From Williamsia sp. CHRR-6 (GTDB taxonomy: Bacteria; Actinomycetota; Actinomycetes; Mycobacteriales; Mycobacteriaceae): a DNA stretch of 64,000 nt. Positions 50,277 to 59,218 of this stretch are shown piece by piece. Position numbers and translations under genes: made by a program. Below the pieces are notes generated by a model, which did no database searches, was not told the DNA's origin, and saw only the letters and a program-made list of their open reading frames with translations. The stretch covers positions 434,001-498,000 of the forward strand of contig NZ_JAHCSG010000003.1 of assembly GCF_018474015.1 (NCBI RefSeq). The letters are read 5' to 3'. Numbering within the stretch: position 1 is the stretch's first letter; each line of letters opens with the position of its first letter.

Positions 50277-51111
50277 GGCACGACCCTACGAGGTGGTCGA
50301 CGACCTGCTCGAGCTCTACGCGATCAATGCGTTGAGTCCCGATGAGGTGGACCAGTTCGAGCTGGCCCTGTTGGCCATCGACCACGACCAGCGGGTCGCT
50401 GCGATCACCGAGATCCGTCGGACGCGAGAAGCGGTGGCGCGCATGGCCGCCGAAGCGAGCGTGGCTCCGTCCGAGGCGTTACGCGGGCGGGTCCTCGCCG
50501 TAGTGGAATCATCTGCTCCCGACGCCACGGCAGGTCGTCACGCCGCCGTGTCGCTCGGCTCAGGCGAGTTCCCGGTGCCGTCCCCGCCGACAGAAGCGGA
50601 CCCGAACGACGAACTGGCGCAACGGCGCAAGCGTCGACAGCGGATCGCGGTCTCGGTGTCGTCAGCGGCGGCAGCGGTGCTGCTGGTCACCGGTGGCATC
50701 GTGATCGGTCGGTCCACCGTCGACAGCCCCGCTCCGACGACCCCGGCCACGGTCACCCAGGCCGACGCGGCCCTAGACCAGATGCGCACGGTGATGAGCG
50801 CCCCCGACACCGAGGTACATCGCACCAAGATGAGCGGTTCACCGGGCACCATGGTGATCGCCGCGTCGCGCACGCTGGACAAGGCGGTGGTGTTGCTCGA
50901 CGACACCCCGGCGCCGCCGATGAGCCGCACCTACCAGCTGTGGCTCATCGACAACGCTCAGGGCCCTCGCCCCGCCGGGCTGGTAATCGCAGCCGGAAAG
51001 CCGGTGATCCTTGCCGGGCTGGGCGATTCCCGTGCGGTGGGGATGACCATCGAACCGGTCGGCGGGTCGCCGAAGCCCACCGGAGAAGTGCTGGCAGCGG
51101 TCCCGATCTGA
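50266..51111 (+). CDS. rskA: Anti-sigma-K factor RskA
   Basis: A 281-residue single-pass protein. The N-terminal ~75 residues form the sigma-binding domain (LLELYAINALSPDEVDQFEL); a transmembrane helix is near residues 125-148 (AVSVSSAAAAVLLVTGGIVI); the C-terminal extracytoplasmic domain (MSRTYQLWLIDNAQGPRPAG) is the RskA fold. It holds SigK inactive until regulated proteolysis. The ATG at 50266 lies inside sigK with a GGAG site. Confidence 0.92.
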   Translation: MRPEARPYEVVDDLLELYAINALSPDEVDQFELALLAIDHDQRVAAITEIRRTREAVARMAAEASVAPSEALRGRVLAVVESSAPDATAGRHAAVSLGSGEFPVPSPPTEADPNDELAQRRKRRQRIAVSVSSAAAAVLLVTGGIVIGRSTVDSPAPTTPATVTQADAALDQMRTVMSAPDTEVHRTKMSGSPGTMVIAASRTLDKAVVLLDDTPAPPMSRTYQLWLIDNAQGPRPAGLVIAAGKPVILAGLGDSRAVGMTIEPVGGSPKPTGEVLAAVPI

Positions 51112-51252
51112 CCTGATTTCGGTGGTACGGGCCCGTGCTATCTTTCGAGTCAACTGTCGGGCGCGGCACGGGGACGTTTCCGTCGAGGGGATGGTCCCGC
51201 GTCACATCTTCTGCGGTGTGAGCCTGCGCGATGCACGAGAAACGAGTTGTCT

Positions 51253-52335
51253 ATGAGCGTTGGTGTCGTGCGTGAGGTGGTGGCCGGTGAGCGCCGCGTC
51301 GCGTTGGTACCCAAGGTGGTCGCGACCCTGGTCGGCAAAGGGGTCGACGTCGTCGTCGAGTCGGGGGCCGGGCTCGGTGCCCTGATTCCCGATCAGCTCT
51401 ATGTCGATGCCGGGGCCACCATCGGTGACCCCTGGTCGGCCGATGTGGTGGCCAAGGTCGTGGCCCCCACCGACGACGAGGTGGCCAAGCTGCACTCGGG
51501 TCAGACGTTGATCGGATTCCTCGCCCCCCGCAACGCCGAGAACCAGATCGGCGCGTTGAAGGCCGCTGGAGTGCAGGCGTTCGCCGTCGAGGCGATCCCC
51601 CGCATCTCCCGCGCTCAGGTGATGGACGCGCTGAGCTCGCAGGGCAACGTGTCGGGCTACAAGGCGGTGCTACTCGCGGCGGATCAGTCCACCCGTTTCT
51701 TCCCGATGCTGACCACCGCTGCGGGCACGGTGAAGCCGGCGACGGTGTTGGTGTTGGGCGTGGGAGTGGCCGGACTGCAGGCACTGGCCACCGCCAAACG
51801 TCTCGGCGCGCGCACCACCGGCTATGACGTGCGGCCCGAAGTCGCTGAACAGGTGAAATCTGTTGGCGCGCAATGGCTCGATCTCGGCATCGACGCTGCC
51901 GGTGAAGGTGGCTACGCCCGCGAGCTGACCGAGGACGAACGCGCGCAGCAGCAGGCAGCGCTGGAGAAGGCGATCGGCGGTTTCGACGTCGTCATCACCA
52001 CCGCGTTGGTCCCGGGGCGTCCGGCGCCGCGTCTGGTCACCGCCGCTGCAGTGCAGGGTATGAAAGCCGGCAGCGTGGTGGTCGACCTGGCCGGGGAGAC
52101 CGGCGGCAACTGTGAACTCACCGAGCCAGGTGAGAACGTGATCAAACACGACGTGCTCATCTGCTCACCCCTCAACCTGCCCGCCGGTATGCCTGAGCAC
52201 GCCAGCGAGCTGTACGCCAAGAACATCCTCGCGCTCATCGAGCTGCTGCTCGACGAGAACGGCGCGGTGGCACCCGATTTCACCGACGAGGTGCTGGCCG
52301 CGGCCTGCGTGACCCGAGAGGCAGGAACCGCCTGA
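51253..52335 (+). CDS. pntAa: NAD(P) transhydrogenase alpha subunit part 1, PntAa
   Basis: A 360-residue NAD(H)-binding subunit of proton-translocating transhydrogenase, related to alanine dehydrogenase. VVREVVAGERRVALVPKVV, LAADQSTRFFPMLTTAAGTV, VLVLGVGVAGLQALATAKRL and MKAGSVVVDLAGETGGNCEL are typical. The subunit is split (pntAa, pntAb, pntB) as in mycobacteria and Rhodospirillum. ATG 51253 is preferred to a TTG six bases upstream; the ribosome site is weak. Confidence 0.93.
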   Translation: MSVGVVREVVAGERRVALVPKVVATLVGKGVDVVVESGAGLGALIPDQLYVDAGATIGDPWSADVVAKVVAPTDDEVAKLHSGQTLIGFLAPRNAENQIGALKAAGVQAFAVEAIPRISRAQVMDALSSQGNVSGYKAVLLAADQSTRFFPMLTTAAGTVKPATVLVLGVGVAGLQALATAKRLGARTTGYDVRPEVAEQVKSVGAQWLDLGIDAAGEGGYARELTEDERAQQQAALEKAIGGFDVVITTALVPGRPAPRLVTAAAVQGMKAGSVVVDLAGETGGNCELTEPGENVIKHDVLICSPLNLPAGMPEHASELYAKNILALIELLLDENGAVAPDFTDEVLAAACVTREAGTA

Positions 52336-52640
52336 TGTACACCGGTCTGCTGGCCAATATCGCGATCCTGGTGCTCGCCGGGTTCGTCGGTTTCGCCGTC
52401 ATCTCCAAGGTGCCCAACACCCTGCACACCCCGCTGATGTCGGGCACCAACGCCATCCACGGCATCGTCGTGCTGGGCGCGTTGATCGTGCTGGGTGCGC
52501 TGCCTGCCGACGCGGGTTGGGGCGTGCGGATCATCGCGTTCGTCGCCCTCGTCTTCGGAACGCTGAACGTGATCGGCGGCTTCGCCGTGACCGACCGCAT
52601 GCTCGGCATGTTCAAGGGCAAGAAAGAGGCCGGCAAGTGA
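52335..52640 (+). CDS. pntAb: NAD(P) transhydrogenase alpha subunit part 2, PntAb
   Basis: A 101-residue membrane subunit with three hydrophobic helices; VPNTLHTPLMSGTNAIHGIV is the family signature. It forms part of the proton channel. The ATG overlaps the pntAa stop (TGATG). Confidence 0.94.
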   Translation: MYTGLLANIAILVLAGFVGFAVISKVPNTLHTPLMSGTNAIHGIVVLGALIVLGALPADAGWGVRIIAFVALVFGTLNVIGGFAVTDRMLGMFKGKKEAGK

Positions 52641-54166
52641 CCGTCGAGATCGCCAAGTTCGTCGGCGGCCACACGCCGAACCAGGGTGTGTCCTACACGG
52701 TCACCGCGCTCTACATCGTCGCGTTCTCCCTGTTCATCTACGGACTCTCGGGGCTGACCGGTCCCAAGACCGCGGTGCGCGGCAACTGGATCGCCGCTGT
52801 CGGCATGGGCATCGCTGTCGCCGCGACGCTGCTCTACGTCTGGAACGAGGGCGCGCGCAGCGACGACGGGTTGGGCCGCGTCGACGTCCCCACCATCAAC
52901 TGGGTCCTCATCGCGGTCGGTCTGCTGCTCGGTGTGGTCCTCGGCATCCCACCCGCGCTGAAAACCAAGATGACCGCGATGCCGCAGCTGGTCGCACTGT
53001 TCAACGGTGTCGGCGGCGGCACAGTGGCCCTCATCGCCTGGTCAGAGTTCATCGAGACCGCCGGGTTCTCCGAGTTCGGCGGCCGCCAGCCGGCATCGCC
53101 GCTGGTCGTCGGCTCGCTGATCGCTGCGATCATCGGCTCGATCTCGTTCTGGGGTTCGCTGGTCGCGTTCGCCAAGTTGCAGGAGATCCTGCCCAAGGGG
53201 CTGGAGAAGTTCTTCGTCGGCAACGCCCGACTGTTCCAGCTCGCCAACATCGCTCTGCTCGCCCTGTCGATCGCCATCGCGATCTACCTCGGCGTGCAGG
53301 CCACCGACGGCGGCGGGGCCAGCACCTGGTGGATCGTCGGACTGTTGATCGCGGCCGGGGTGATGGGTCTGTTCGTGGTGTTCCCCATCGGTGGCGCCGA
53401 CATGCCGGTGGTCATCTCGCTGCTCAACGCCATGACTGGCCTGTCGGCTGCAGCCGCGGGTATCGCACTGAACAACACCGCGCTCATCGTCGCAGGCATG
53501 ATCGTCGGCGCCTCGGGATCCATCCTCACCAACCTGATGGCCACGGCCATGAACCGCTCGATTCCTGCGATCGTGTTCGGTTCGTTCGGCGGCGGTGGCA
53601 CCGACGGTGCCGCAGGTCCCCTCGCCGACGGTGGCACGGTGAAGGCCACCTCGGCCGCCGATGCGGCCATCCAGATGGCCTACGCCAACCAGGTCATCGT
53701 GGTGCCCGGTTACGGGCTGGCCGTCGCGCAGGCCCAGCACGCGGTCAAGGAGATGGCGACGCTACTCGAAGCCAAGGGTGTCGAGGTCAAGTACGCCATC
53801 CACCCGGTGGCCGGTCGCATGCCGGGGCACATGAACGTGCTGCTGGCCGAGGCTGATGTGCCCTACGACGCGATGAAGGAAATGGACGACATCAACGGCG
53901 AGTTCAGCCGTACCGACGTCGCCATCGTCATCGGCGCCAACGACGTCACCAACCCCGCAGCCCGCAACGACCCCGGCTCGCCGATCTACGGGATGCCCAT
54001 CCTCAACGTCGACGAGGCGCGATCGGTGGTCGTGCTCAAGCGGTCGATGTCGTCGGGGTACGCCGGTATCGAGAACCCGCTGTTCGGCGCACCGGGCACC
54101 TCGATGCTGTTCGGCGACGCCAAGAAGTCGGTTGGCGAAGTGATCGAGGAACTCAAAGCCCTCTGA
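52637..54166 (+). CDS. pntB: NAD(P) transhydrogenase beta subunit PntB
   Basis: A 509-residue subunit with about nine helices and a C-terminal NADP(H) domain. MTAMPQLVALFNGVGGGTVA, FPIGGADMPVVISLLNAMTG, VVPGYGLAVAQAQHAVKEMA, HPVAGRMPGHMNVLLAEADV and MSSGYAGIENPLF are diagnostic. The complex couples hydride transfer from NADH to NADP+ to proton entry, supplying NADPH. GTG start overlaps pntAb by 4 nt. Confidence 0.94.
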   Translation: MTVEIAKFVGGHTPNQGVSYTVTALYIVAFSLFIYGLSGLTGPKTAVRGNWIAAVGMGIAVAATLLYVWNEGARSDDGLGRVDVPTINWVLIAVGLLLGVVLGIPPALKTKMTAMPQLVALFNGVGGGTVALIAWSEFIETAGFSEFGGRQPASPLVVGSLIAAIIGSISFWGSLVAFAKLQEILPKGLEKFFVGNARLFQLANIALLALSIAIAIYLGVQATDGGGASTWWIVGLLIAAGVMGLFVVFPIGGADMPVVISLLNAMTGLSAAAAGIALNNTALIVAGMIVGASGSILTNLMATAMNRSIPAIVFGSFGGGGTDGAAGPLADGGTVKATSAADAAIQMAYANQVIVVPGYGLAVAQAQHAVKEMATLLEAKGVEVKYAIHPVAGRMPGHMNVLLAEADVPYDAMKEMDDINGEFSRTDVAIVIGANDVTNPAARNDPGSPIYGMPILNVDEARSVVVLKRSMSSGYAGIENPLFGAPGTSMLFGDAKKSVGEVIEELKAL

Positions 54167-54170
54167 CCCG

Positions 54171-54230
54171 TCGACTGGGCGGAAACCGGCGTCCGTTGGG
54201 CGGAAAACCCCATCGACTGGGCGGATGTCA
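54171..54230 (+). repeat. Three tandem 21-bp repeats with TGGGCGG core
   Basis: TGGGCGG begins at 54176, 54197 and 54218, each within a related unit (TCGACTGGGCGGAAACC, TCCGTTGGGCGGAAAACC, TCGACTGGGCGGATG). They start 5 bp after the pntB stop in a 432-bp gap with no other clear structure. Two-fold symmetry is absent, so it is not a simple terminator. Confidence 0.75.
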
Positions 54231-54384
54231 GCCGACGAAGAACCGGAATCCGCAGACCGTGGTGTTCCGAGAGTTGGCGTCAGGCTGTTGAGCTTGCACG
54301 GGCACCGTGACCTGACCGATGAGAACTCGACCGATCAGGCTGCGGGTGAACACTTTTCGAGTCTCTCCCGGCCGGATCGACTCG

Positions 54385-54510
54385 ATGGTGAACACGTCGC
54401 TCGCTCTCCTCGGCGTTCTGATCAGCGCCGGGGTCGGTGCGTTGGTCGGACTGGCTCAGCACGGCGGGCCGGCGCTCGGCCGTGCCGCCGTGGCCTACTT
54501 CCTGGGCTGA
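54385..54510 (+). CDS. Possible small one-helix membrane protein
   Basis: A 41-residue frame MVNTSLALLGVLISAGVGAL with VGLAQHGGPALGRAAVAYFL at the end would form one transmembrane helix. No clear ribosome site precedes the ATG. It is the only plausible gene in the gap 54231-54598 and may be spurious. Confidence 0.28.
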   Translation: MVNTSLALLGVLISAGVGALVGLAQHGGPALGRAAVAYFLG

Positions 54511-54598
54511 CCGGGTAGCTGGGCGAAGGTCGAGCCCCACCGAGACTGTGGCGACAACTCCCCATTTCCGGGGTGCTCAGCTGGCTACACTCTGGACC

Positions 54599-55984
54599 AT
54601 GCCGTTCCACAACTTCCTGGCCCGCCACGATCACGATGAGTCGATCGAGCTGGGACATCAACTGCGCGAGGCGATTCCGCGTGATGCGCTCGCCGACTGC
54701 CCGGCGGCGGATCGTGATCTCATCGATCTGGTGCATCGCCAACACTCCGGCCGAATCCCCGACCTCATCCCGCTACGCGTGGAACGGATGAGTGAATCCG
54801 CCTTCGCCTTCTTCCGCGCCACCGCCGATGTGATGGCCACCGACCTTTCCGGCACCCCGGTCACCGACATCGACGTGGTCATCTCCGGCGACGCCCACGC
54901 CGGCAACTTCGGCTTCTACGCCAGCCCCGAACGCCGCATCTTGTTCGACCTCAACGACTTCGATGAGTCCGGGGTAGGCCCGTGGGAGTGGGACCTCAAA
55001 CGGCTGGCCACCAGCGTGGCCCTGTGTGCGCGGGCCGCCGGTGCCGACCGGGACACCCAGGAGACCCTCGCATCGGAGGTGGCCGAGAAGTATCGCCGCG
55101 CCATGCGTGTCGCGGGGTCCACCTCGGTGATCGACCGCTACTACGTCTCAGCCGACGCCGAATCGATCTCCGAGCTCGCAGACGAACGCGTGCACGGCGT
55201 GCTCGAGAGGGCATTGGCCAAGGCGCGCAAGCGAACCGCTGCAGCGATCGTGGACAAGATCACCTACCTCGACGACTCCGGCACCCGAAAAATCAGCCCC
55301 GATCCGCCGATCGTCGTCCCGCTCTCGGCGCAGGATCCATCCACCGTCGAGGTGGGCGGGCACCTGATCGGCGACCTGTTCGACCACTACCTGGCCTCGG
55401 TGCGCACCGACGTCGCATTGTTGTTGTCGCAGTTCGAGATCACCGACGTGGCTCGTCGGGTGGTGGGCGTCGGCTCGGTGGGCAACGTGGCGTTGATCGT
55501 GCTGCTGCAGGGCCCGTCGGGTGAGCCGATGGTGCTACAGCTCAAGCAGGCCGCGCCCTCGGTCCTGGAGGTCAACGGCAAACTGACCTCGGTCATCCCC
55601 GAGACTGAACACACGCCCGCACATGCCCGCGACGCGATCCGTGTGGTGGCCAGCGCCCATGTGCTGCAGGCGAATTCCGACCCGTTCCTCGGCTGGACGG
55701 CATCACCGCGAGGCGCGTTCTACTGGCGGCAGTTCCGGGACATGAAGGGCTCAGTCGACGCCACCGAACTCGACGCCAAAGAGCTGCGACGCTACGGCGA
55801 GTTGTGCGGGCGGCTGCTGGCCCGGGGACATGCCCAGAGCCCCGCCTCGGTACAGATCGGCGCCTACCTCGGCAAGGGATCGGTGGCCGATGAGGCCTTC
55901 GGCCGGTGGGCGGTGCGGTACGCGGATCAGGTGGAGGCCGACTACGCGACCTTCGTGGCAGCCGCGGACAACGGGGAGATCTGA
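54599..55984 (+). CDS. DUF2252 family protein
   Basis: A 461-residue protein with the kinase-like DUF2252 pattern: RMSESAFAFFRATADVMATD, ISGDAHAGNFGFYASPERRI and LFDLNDFDESGVGPWEWDLK, then RDTQETLASEVAEKYRRAMR and MVLQLKQAAPSVLEV. The HAGNF and FDLNDFDE parts resemble the catalytic and metal loops of aminoglycoside-phosphotransferase-like folds. Substrate and role are unknown. Single gene with no partners nearby. Confidence 0.9.
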   Translation: MPFHNFLARHDHDESIELGHQLREAIPRDALADCPAADRDLIDLVHRQHSGRIPDLIPLRVERMSESAFAFFRATADVMATDLSGTPVTDIDVVISGDAHAGNFGFYASPERRILFDLNDFDESGVGPWEWDLKRLATSVALCARAAGADRDTQETLASEVAEKYRRAMRVAGSTSVIDRYYVSADAESISELADERVHGVLERALAKARKRTAAAIVDKITYLDDSGTRKISPDPPIVVPLSAQDPSTVEVGGHLIGDLFDHYLASVRTDVALLLSQFEITDVARRVVGVGSVGNVALIVLLQGPSGEPMVLQLKQAAPSVLEVNGKLTSVIPETEHTPAHARDAIRVVASAHVLQANSDPFLGWTASPRGAFYWRQFRDMKGSVDATELDAKELRRYGELCGRLLARGHAQSPASVQIGAYLGKGSVADEAFGRWAVRYADQVEADYATFVAAADNGEI

Positions 55985-56492
55985 AAATTCGCAGGTCAAC
56001 GTGCACTTGTCGAGCGATTCTTTTCAATTTCTTCGTATCCGATTTGCCCACATCGCATGCGATGCACTTCGGGGGTGGTTCTACGCGAAGAATCGGGTTA
56101 TTGCGGGTGATGACTTCTACGTTCAGGTGAGTCCCCCGTCGGCGTAGTCATGACGTACTATCCGTGCCACCTTTGAGGCCCGAAGAGAGGCGCCGTGGCG
56201 TCTTCGGTTCCCGCACCAGGGTCCGGCGACTGGGTCGCAGATGTTGAGCCGACCGGCCAGAGACCGTCTGTGCTTCTCACCTGGTGGACGTTGGGAGCGG
56301 CCGACATGCTTGGCCACGACTCGATCAGGTAGACCTCGTCCGAGTTCGAAACCGCCTCACCCCACTGCGCGGCGCGACCTCGCGTTGACACCCGAACCGG
56401 AACAAAGTCAGCGTCCGGGGGTGCTAACGAACCAAGACCTGCACTCACGTTCCCATCGAATCATTACTCGACGCTACGAGAAGGAGATCAGC
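55985..56492. other. 508-bp lower-GC gap
   Basis: The stretch after the DUF2252 gene has a visibly lower GC content in its first 170 bp (for example around 56010-56060). Apart from one weak frame (56158-56448, listed separately) no gene, repeat or terminator was recognised. Confidence 0.5.
56158..56448 (-). CDS. Possible small hypothetical protein
   Basis: A 96-residue frame with natural-looking composition (VPVRVSTRGRAAQWGEAVSN, DEVYLIESWPSMSAAPNVHQ). It would start at GTG with only a weak ribosome site and be divergent from the membrane protein at 56493. No family was recognised; it may be non-coding. Confidence 0.33.
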   Translation of the reverse strand: MSAGLGSLAPPDADFVPVRVSTRGRAAQWGEAVSNSDEVYLIESWPSMSAAPNVHQVRSTDGLWPVGSTSATQSPDPGAGTEDATAPLFGPQRWHG

Positions 56493-57104
56493 GTGCTTGC
56501 ACGTGCGCCATCAACCCGACTGAGCACATGCCTCTTCGGAGTCGCGGGGCTCGCCGCCGGCCTCCTCGGGGCCGGGGCCTGGCGTCACGCCACCACCCGC
56601 TACCTGGTCGACGTCAGCCCGCCTCGAGTCGCTCCCGGCGACAAGGGCTATACCTTCACTTTCGACTACCTCAAGTACGTCTCGGGGCCCAGCTGGTGGC
56701 CCGCCACCGGCATTCTCGCCTTGGCTGGTCTCACCATCGGACTGCTCTTCGGCGTGGCCTATCCGGCTATTTCACGACGGTTCGCATCCTTGGGGGCACG
56801 AGTAGTGACCGCTATCGGCATGGCAGCACTCACGGGCATCTGCATCGGTAGCGTCACATACTTGTACGGTCGGCTCGTTCACCCATCCGTCGACTTTCGC
56901 GCCATCATTGACCCGACTTACAGGGGACCGTCTCTGGCATCAGATTCTCGCATAGTTCGCGGCGCCCCATGGCTTTACGAGTTATCCCCCTCAGCTATCT
57001 ACCTACCACTACTTGGCGCAATAACAGTTGTCCTAATCTTGCTGATCTTGGGCCTCGTTCACAGCGCACTTTGCCGCAGCGCTTCTAAACTGCACTTGAA
57101 TTAG
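56493..57104 (+). CDS. Multi-pass membrane protein, unknown function
   Basis: A 203-residue protein with four hydrophobic helices: near the N-terminus (LFGVAGLAAGLLGAGAW), middle (ATGILALAGLTIGLLFGVAY and VVTAIGMAALTGICIGSVTY) and C-terminus (LLGAITVVLILLILGLVHSA). The loops between them are polar. The GTG start follows AAGGAG. The 3' half has AT-rich codons unlike neighbouring genes, suggesting recent acquisition. No family was recognised. Confidence 0.6.
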   Translation: MLARAPSTRLSTCLFGVAGLAAGLLGAGAWRHATTRYLVDVSPPRVAPGDKGYTFTFDYLKYVSGPSWWPATGILALAGLTIGLLFGVAYPAISRRFASLGARVVTAIGMAALTGICIGSVTYLYGRLVHPSVDFRAIIDPTYRGPSLASDSRIVRGAPWLYELSPSAIYLPLLGAITVVLILLILGLVHSALCRSASKLHLN

Positions 57105-57336
57105 ATCAGCTATCACATCGTTACTAATCTTGCCCCAAGTCAAAGCGGAGTCATCCACTTCATCAATCCAACACCCAGACGAGTTGGCCATCAACAACTG
57201 CGGGCATCCACCCATCGAACGTGACGGTGGTTGTCCGTGAGCGGCCGATCCTCGTCGGATCACCCCACGACCCGTCGGGTAGGCGGTAACCCACCCTCGT
57301 GTGGGGTGAAGTCATCAGCACCCAACCACACCGATG

Positions 57337-58071
57337 TCAGTGCACGGCGCGAAAGTGCGTGATCAGTCGCCAGCCGTCCAACTGGTGAAATGCCAGTCCG
57401 GCTGGTTGGGTCTCGTTGAGTATCTCTGATCCCTCGAAATCGAGGTTCAGGGTGGACGACACCCCCGGCGCGGTCACCAGCGGCCGACCGGCGAACGTGG
57501 TCACCGACCCGCTGTGCACGTGACCGCACAACATGCCCACCACGTTGGGGTAGCGGCCGACGAGGTCGGCGAGACGTTGTTCACCGGTCTGGCGGATCGA
57601 GTCCATGAACGTCATCAGGACCGGCGCCGGCGGGTGGTGGAAGCAGATGACGACGGGGGTGTCGATGTCGACGGCACCGATCTGCGCAGCCATCCACGAC
57701 AGCGTTGTGTCGCTGAGGAAGCCGTCGGGGCGACCAGCAATCGTGCTGTCGCACATCAGGAACAGTGTTCCGGCCACCACCTCGGCGTGGTTGATGGGCG
57801 CGTCTGCAGGGGGATCCCCGACCAGGGTGGCGAATCCGCGCCGGTCGTCGTGGTTGCCCGGTACCAGCAGCATCGGGATGGGGGCCGCCAACACCTCGGC
57901 CGCCTCGGCGTACTGCTCGGTGGTGGCCTCGTCGGTGATGTCACCGGTCACCACCAGCACGTCGATGCCATCAGCACGCTGCGCGACGTAGTCGAGTACC
58001 GAGCGGATCCGGTCGCGGCGCCCAGCGGTCCCGTTGAAATGCAGATCGCTGATGTGGGCGACTACCGGCAC
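57337..58071 (-). CDS. Class III cyclic-nucleotide phosphodiesterase / metallophosphoesterase (CpdA-like)
   Basis: A 244-residue calcineurin-type phosphoesterase with metal motifs in order: HISDLHF, VVTGDITD, VPGNHDDR, CFHHPP and CGHVHSG. The arrangement matches Rv0805/CpdA enzymes that hydrolyse cAMP, though many also act on other phosphodiesters. It stands alone downstream of a TetR gene; the intervening 39 bp do not exclude co-transcription. Confidence 0.9.
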   Translation of the reverse strand: MPVVAHISDLHFNGTAGRRDRIRSVLDYVAQRADGIDVLVVTGDITDEATTEQYAEAAEVLAAPIPMLLVPGNHDDRRGFATLVGDPPADAPINHAEVVAGTLFLMCDSTIAGRPDGFLSDTTLSWMAAQIGAVDIDTPVVICFHHPPAPVLMTFMDSIRQTGEQRLADLVGRYPNVVGMLCGHVHSGSVTTFAGRPLVTAPGVSSTLNLDFEGSEILNETQPAGLAFHQLDGWRLITHFRAVH

Positions 58072-58110
58072 GTGTCCTCCTGAGGTGGCGTCGCTTCCGA
58101 TGATGCCACC

Positions 58111-58782
58111 TCACCTCGCCACTCCAGACAGCACCGCCGCAGCGTAGGCGCGGGCGGCGCGAGCGGCCTCGGCGAGGGTGGCGTCGTCGCCGTCGGGGTG
58201 GAGTGTGAACGCACGCCGCAACAACGCATCGATGATCGCTACCAACACCTCCCATTGCACCAACGCCGGCTCGTCCGCCACCGACCACCCGGCGTCGCGG
58301 GCACGCTGCACCACGGTGCGGCCGATGCGCTCGGCGATTCTTCGATCCAGCGTGCGTTCCACGGTGCGGGTCGCCTCGCCGAGCACCCCCGACAGCCACA
58401 ACGCCCGGATGGCCGGGTGGGTGCGCACCATCGCGGCGAACCCGTCGATGAGGTCGTCGATGACGGTCTCCCATGGGCCGCGAGGTGCAACGGCCGCCTC
58501 GACCACCGCAGGCATGGCAGCCATGAATCGGATGGCCAGGGCTTGGCAGACTGCGTCGAGGTCGTCGAAGAACTGATAGACGGTAGCGGTGGGCACTGCA
58601 GCGGTCGCGGCGAGATCACGCGCGGTCAACCGAGACGGGTCGCGGTCGCTGAGCAGGACTGCGGCAGCATCGACGATGTCTTCCACTCGACGAACGCTGC
58701 GCTGCTGGACGGGGTTTCGGCGCAACAGGGCTCGGTAGGGCAGCTCGACGGCCCGGTGATCTGGGGTCGGTGGACCGCTCAC
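58111..58782 (-). CDS. TetR-family transcriptional regulator
   Basis: A 223-residue regulator with helix-turn-helix LTARDLAATAAVPTATVYQF FDDLDAV (motif around residues 52-78) and a helical ligand domain. It follows the DUF4267 gene with no gap, so the pair is one operon and the palindrome at 59161-59181 is the likely autoregulatory operator. Confidence 0.9.
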   Translation of the reverse strand: MSGPPTPDHRAVELPYRALLRRNPVQQRSVRRVEDIVDAAAVLLSDRDPSRLTARDLAATAAVPTATVYQFFDDLDAVCQALAIRFMAAMPAVVEAAVAPRGPWETVIDDLIDGFAAMVRTHPAIRALWLSGVLGEATRTVERTLDRRIAERIGRTVVQRARDAGWSVADEPALVQWEVLVAIIDALLRRAFTLHPDGDDATLAEAARAARAYAAAVLSGVAR

Positions 58783-59154
58783 TCAGGAGGCGATCGGGCG
58801 GGAACTCTCGCGGTACACCAGGGCACCGAGCGCGGCGAATCCCATCGCGCCCACCGGACCCAGCGCGATGGCGCGGCCACCGAGGTTGCCCCGCCGCGTC
58901 TCGTCGAAACCGGCGACCGCGTCAACAGCGTCCACTACCGCCCCCACCGCGGCCACCGTCGCGACGGCCTTTCCAGGCGCGGCGAGAAGCGCTGCCGCCA
59001 GCGCGAACTCACGGGCGCCGAAGAGTCGACCGACGAACCGGTTGGAACGCTCGGGGTCGAGGCCGAACACTCGGACGGTCAGGTCGGGGGCCAGCCACGC
59101 GCCCAGACCGATAAGCATCCGGGCGACGGCGAGGGTGATGCGGGTAGGAGTCAT
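58783..59154 (-). CDS. Small membrane protein, DUF4267-like
   Basis: A 123-residue protein beginning MTPTRITLAVARMLIGLGAW, with GLDPERSNRFVGRLFGAREF and about three or four hydrophobic helices. DUF4267-type proteins have unknown role. The start at 59154 is preferred to 59178 because a palindromic operator covers the latter; there is no ribosome site, so the transcript may be leaderless. Its last base touches the tetR start codon. Confidence 0.7.
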   Translation of the reverse strand: MTPTRITLAVARMLIGLGAWLAPDLTVRVFGLDPERSNRFVGRLFGAREFALAAALLAAPGKAVATVAAVGAVVDAVDAVAGFDETRRGNLGGRAIALGPVGAMGFAALGALVYRESSRPIAS

Positions 59155-59160
59155 GGGCAA

Positions 59161-59181
59161 AACATAAACGATGTTCATGTT
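59161..59181. promoter_or_regulatory. Putative TetR operator
   Basis: AACATAAAC (59161-59169) and GTTCATGTT (59173-59181) are inverted arms matching at 8 of 9 bases with a 3-bp centre, 6 nt upstream of the DUF4267 start. The AT-rich site in GC-rich DNA beside a tetR gene is a good candidate for autoregulation. Confidence 0.6.
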
Positions 59182-59218
59182 CCGCGCGCCGGTTTCGCCG
59201 GGCCCGGCGCCCCCACTG

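Noticed and set aside
57033-57263. Minus-strand ORF of 76 codons
   Set aside because: It overlaps the 3' end of the membrane protein gene by 72 nt, has no ribosome site, and shows no family features; an AT-rich shadow is more likely.
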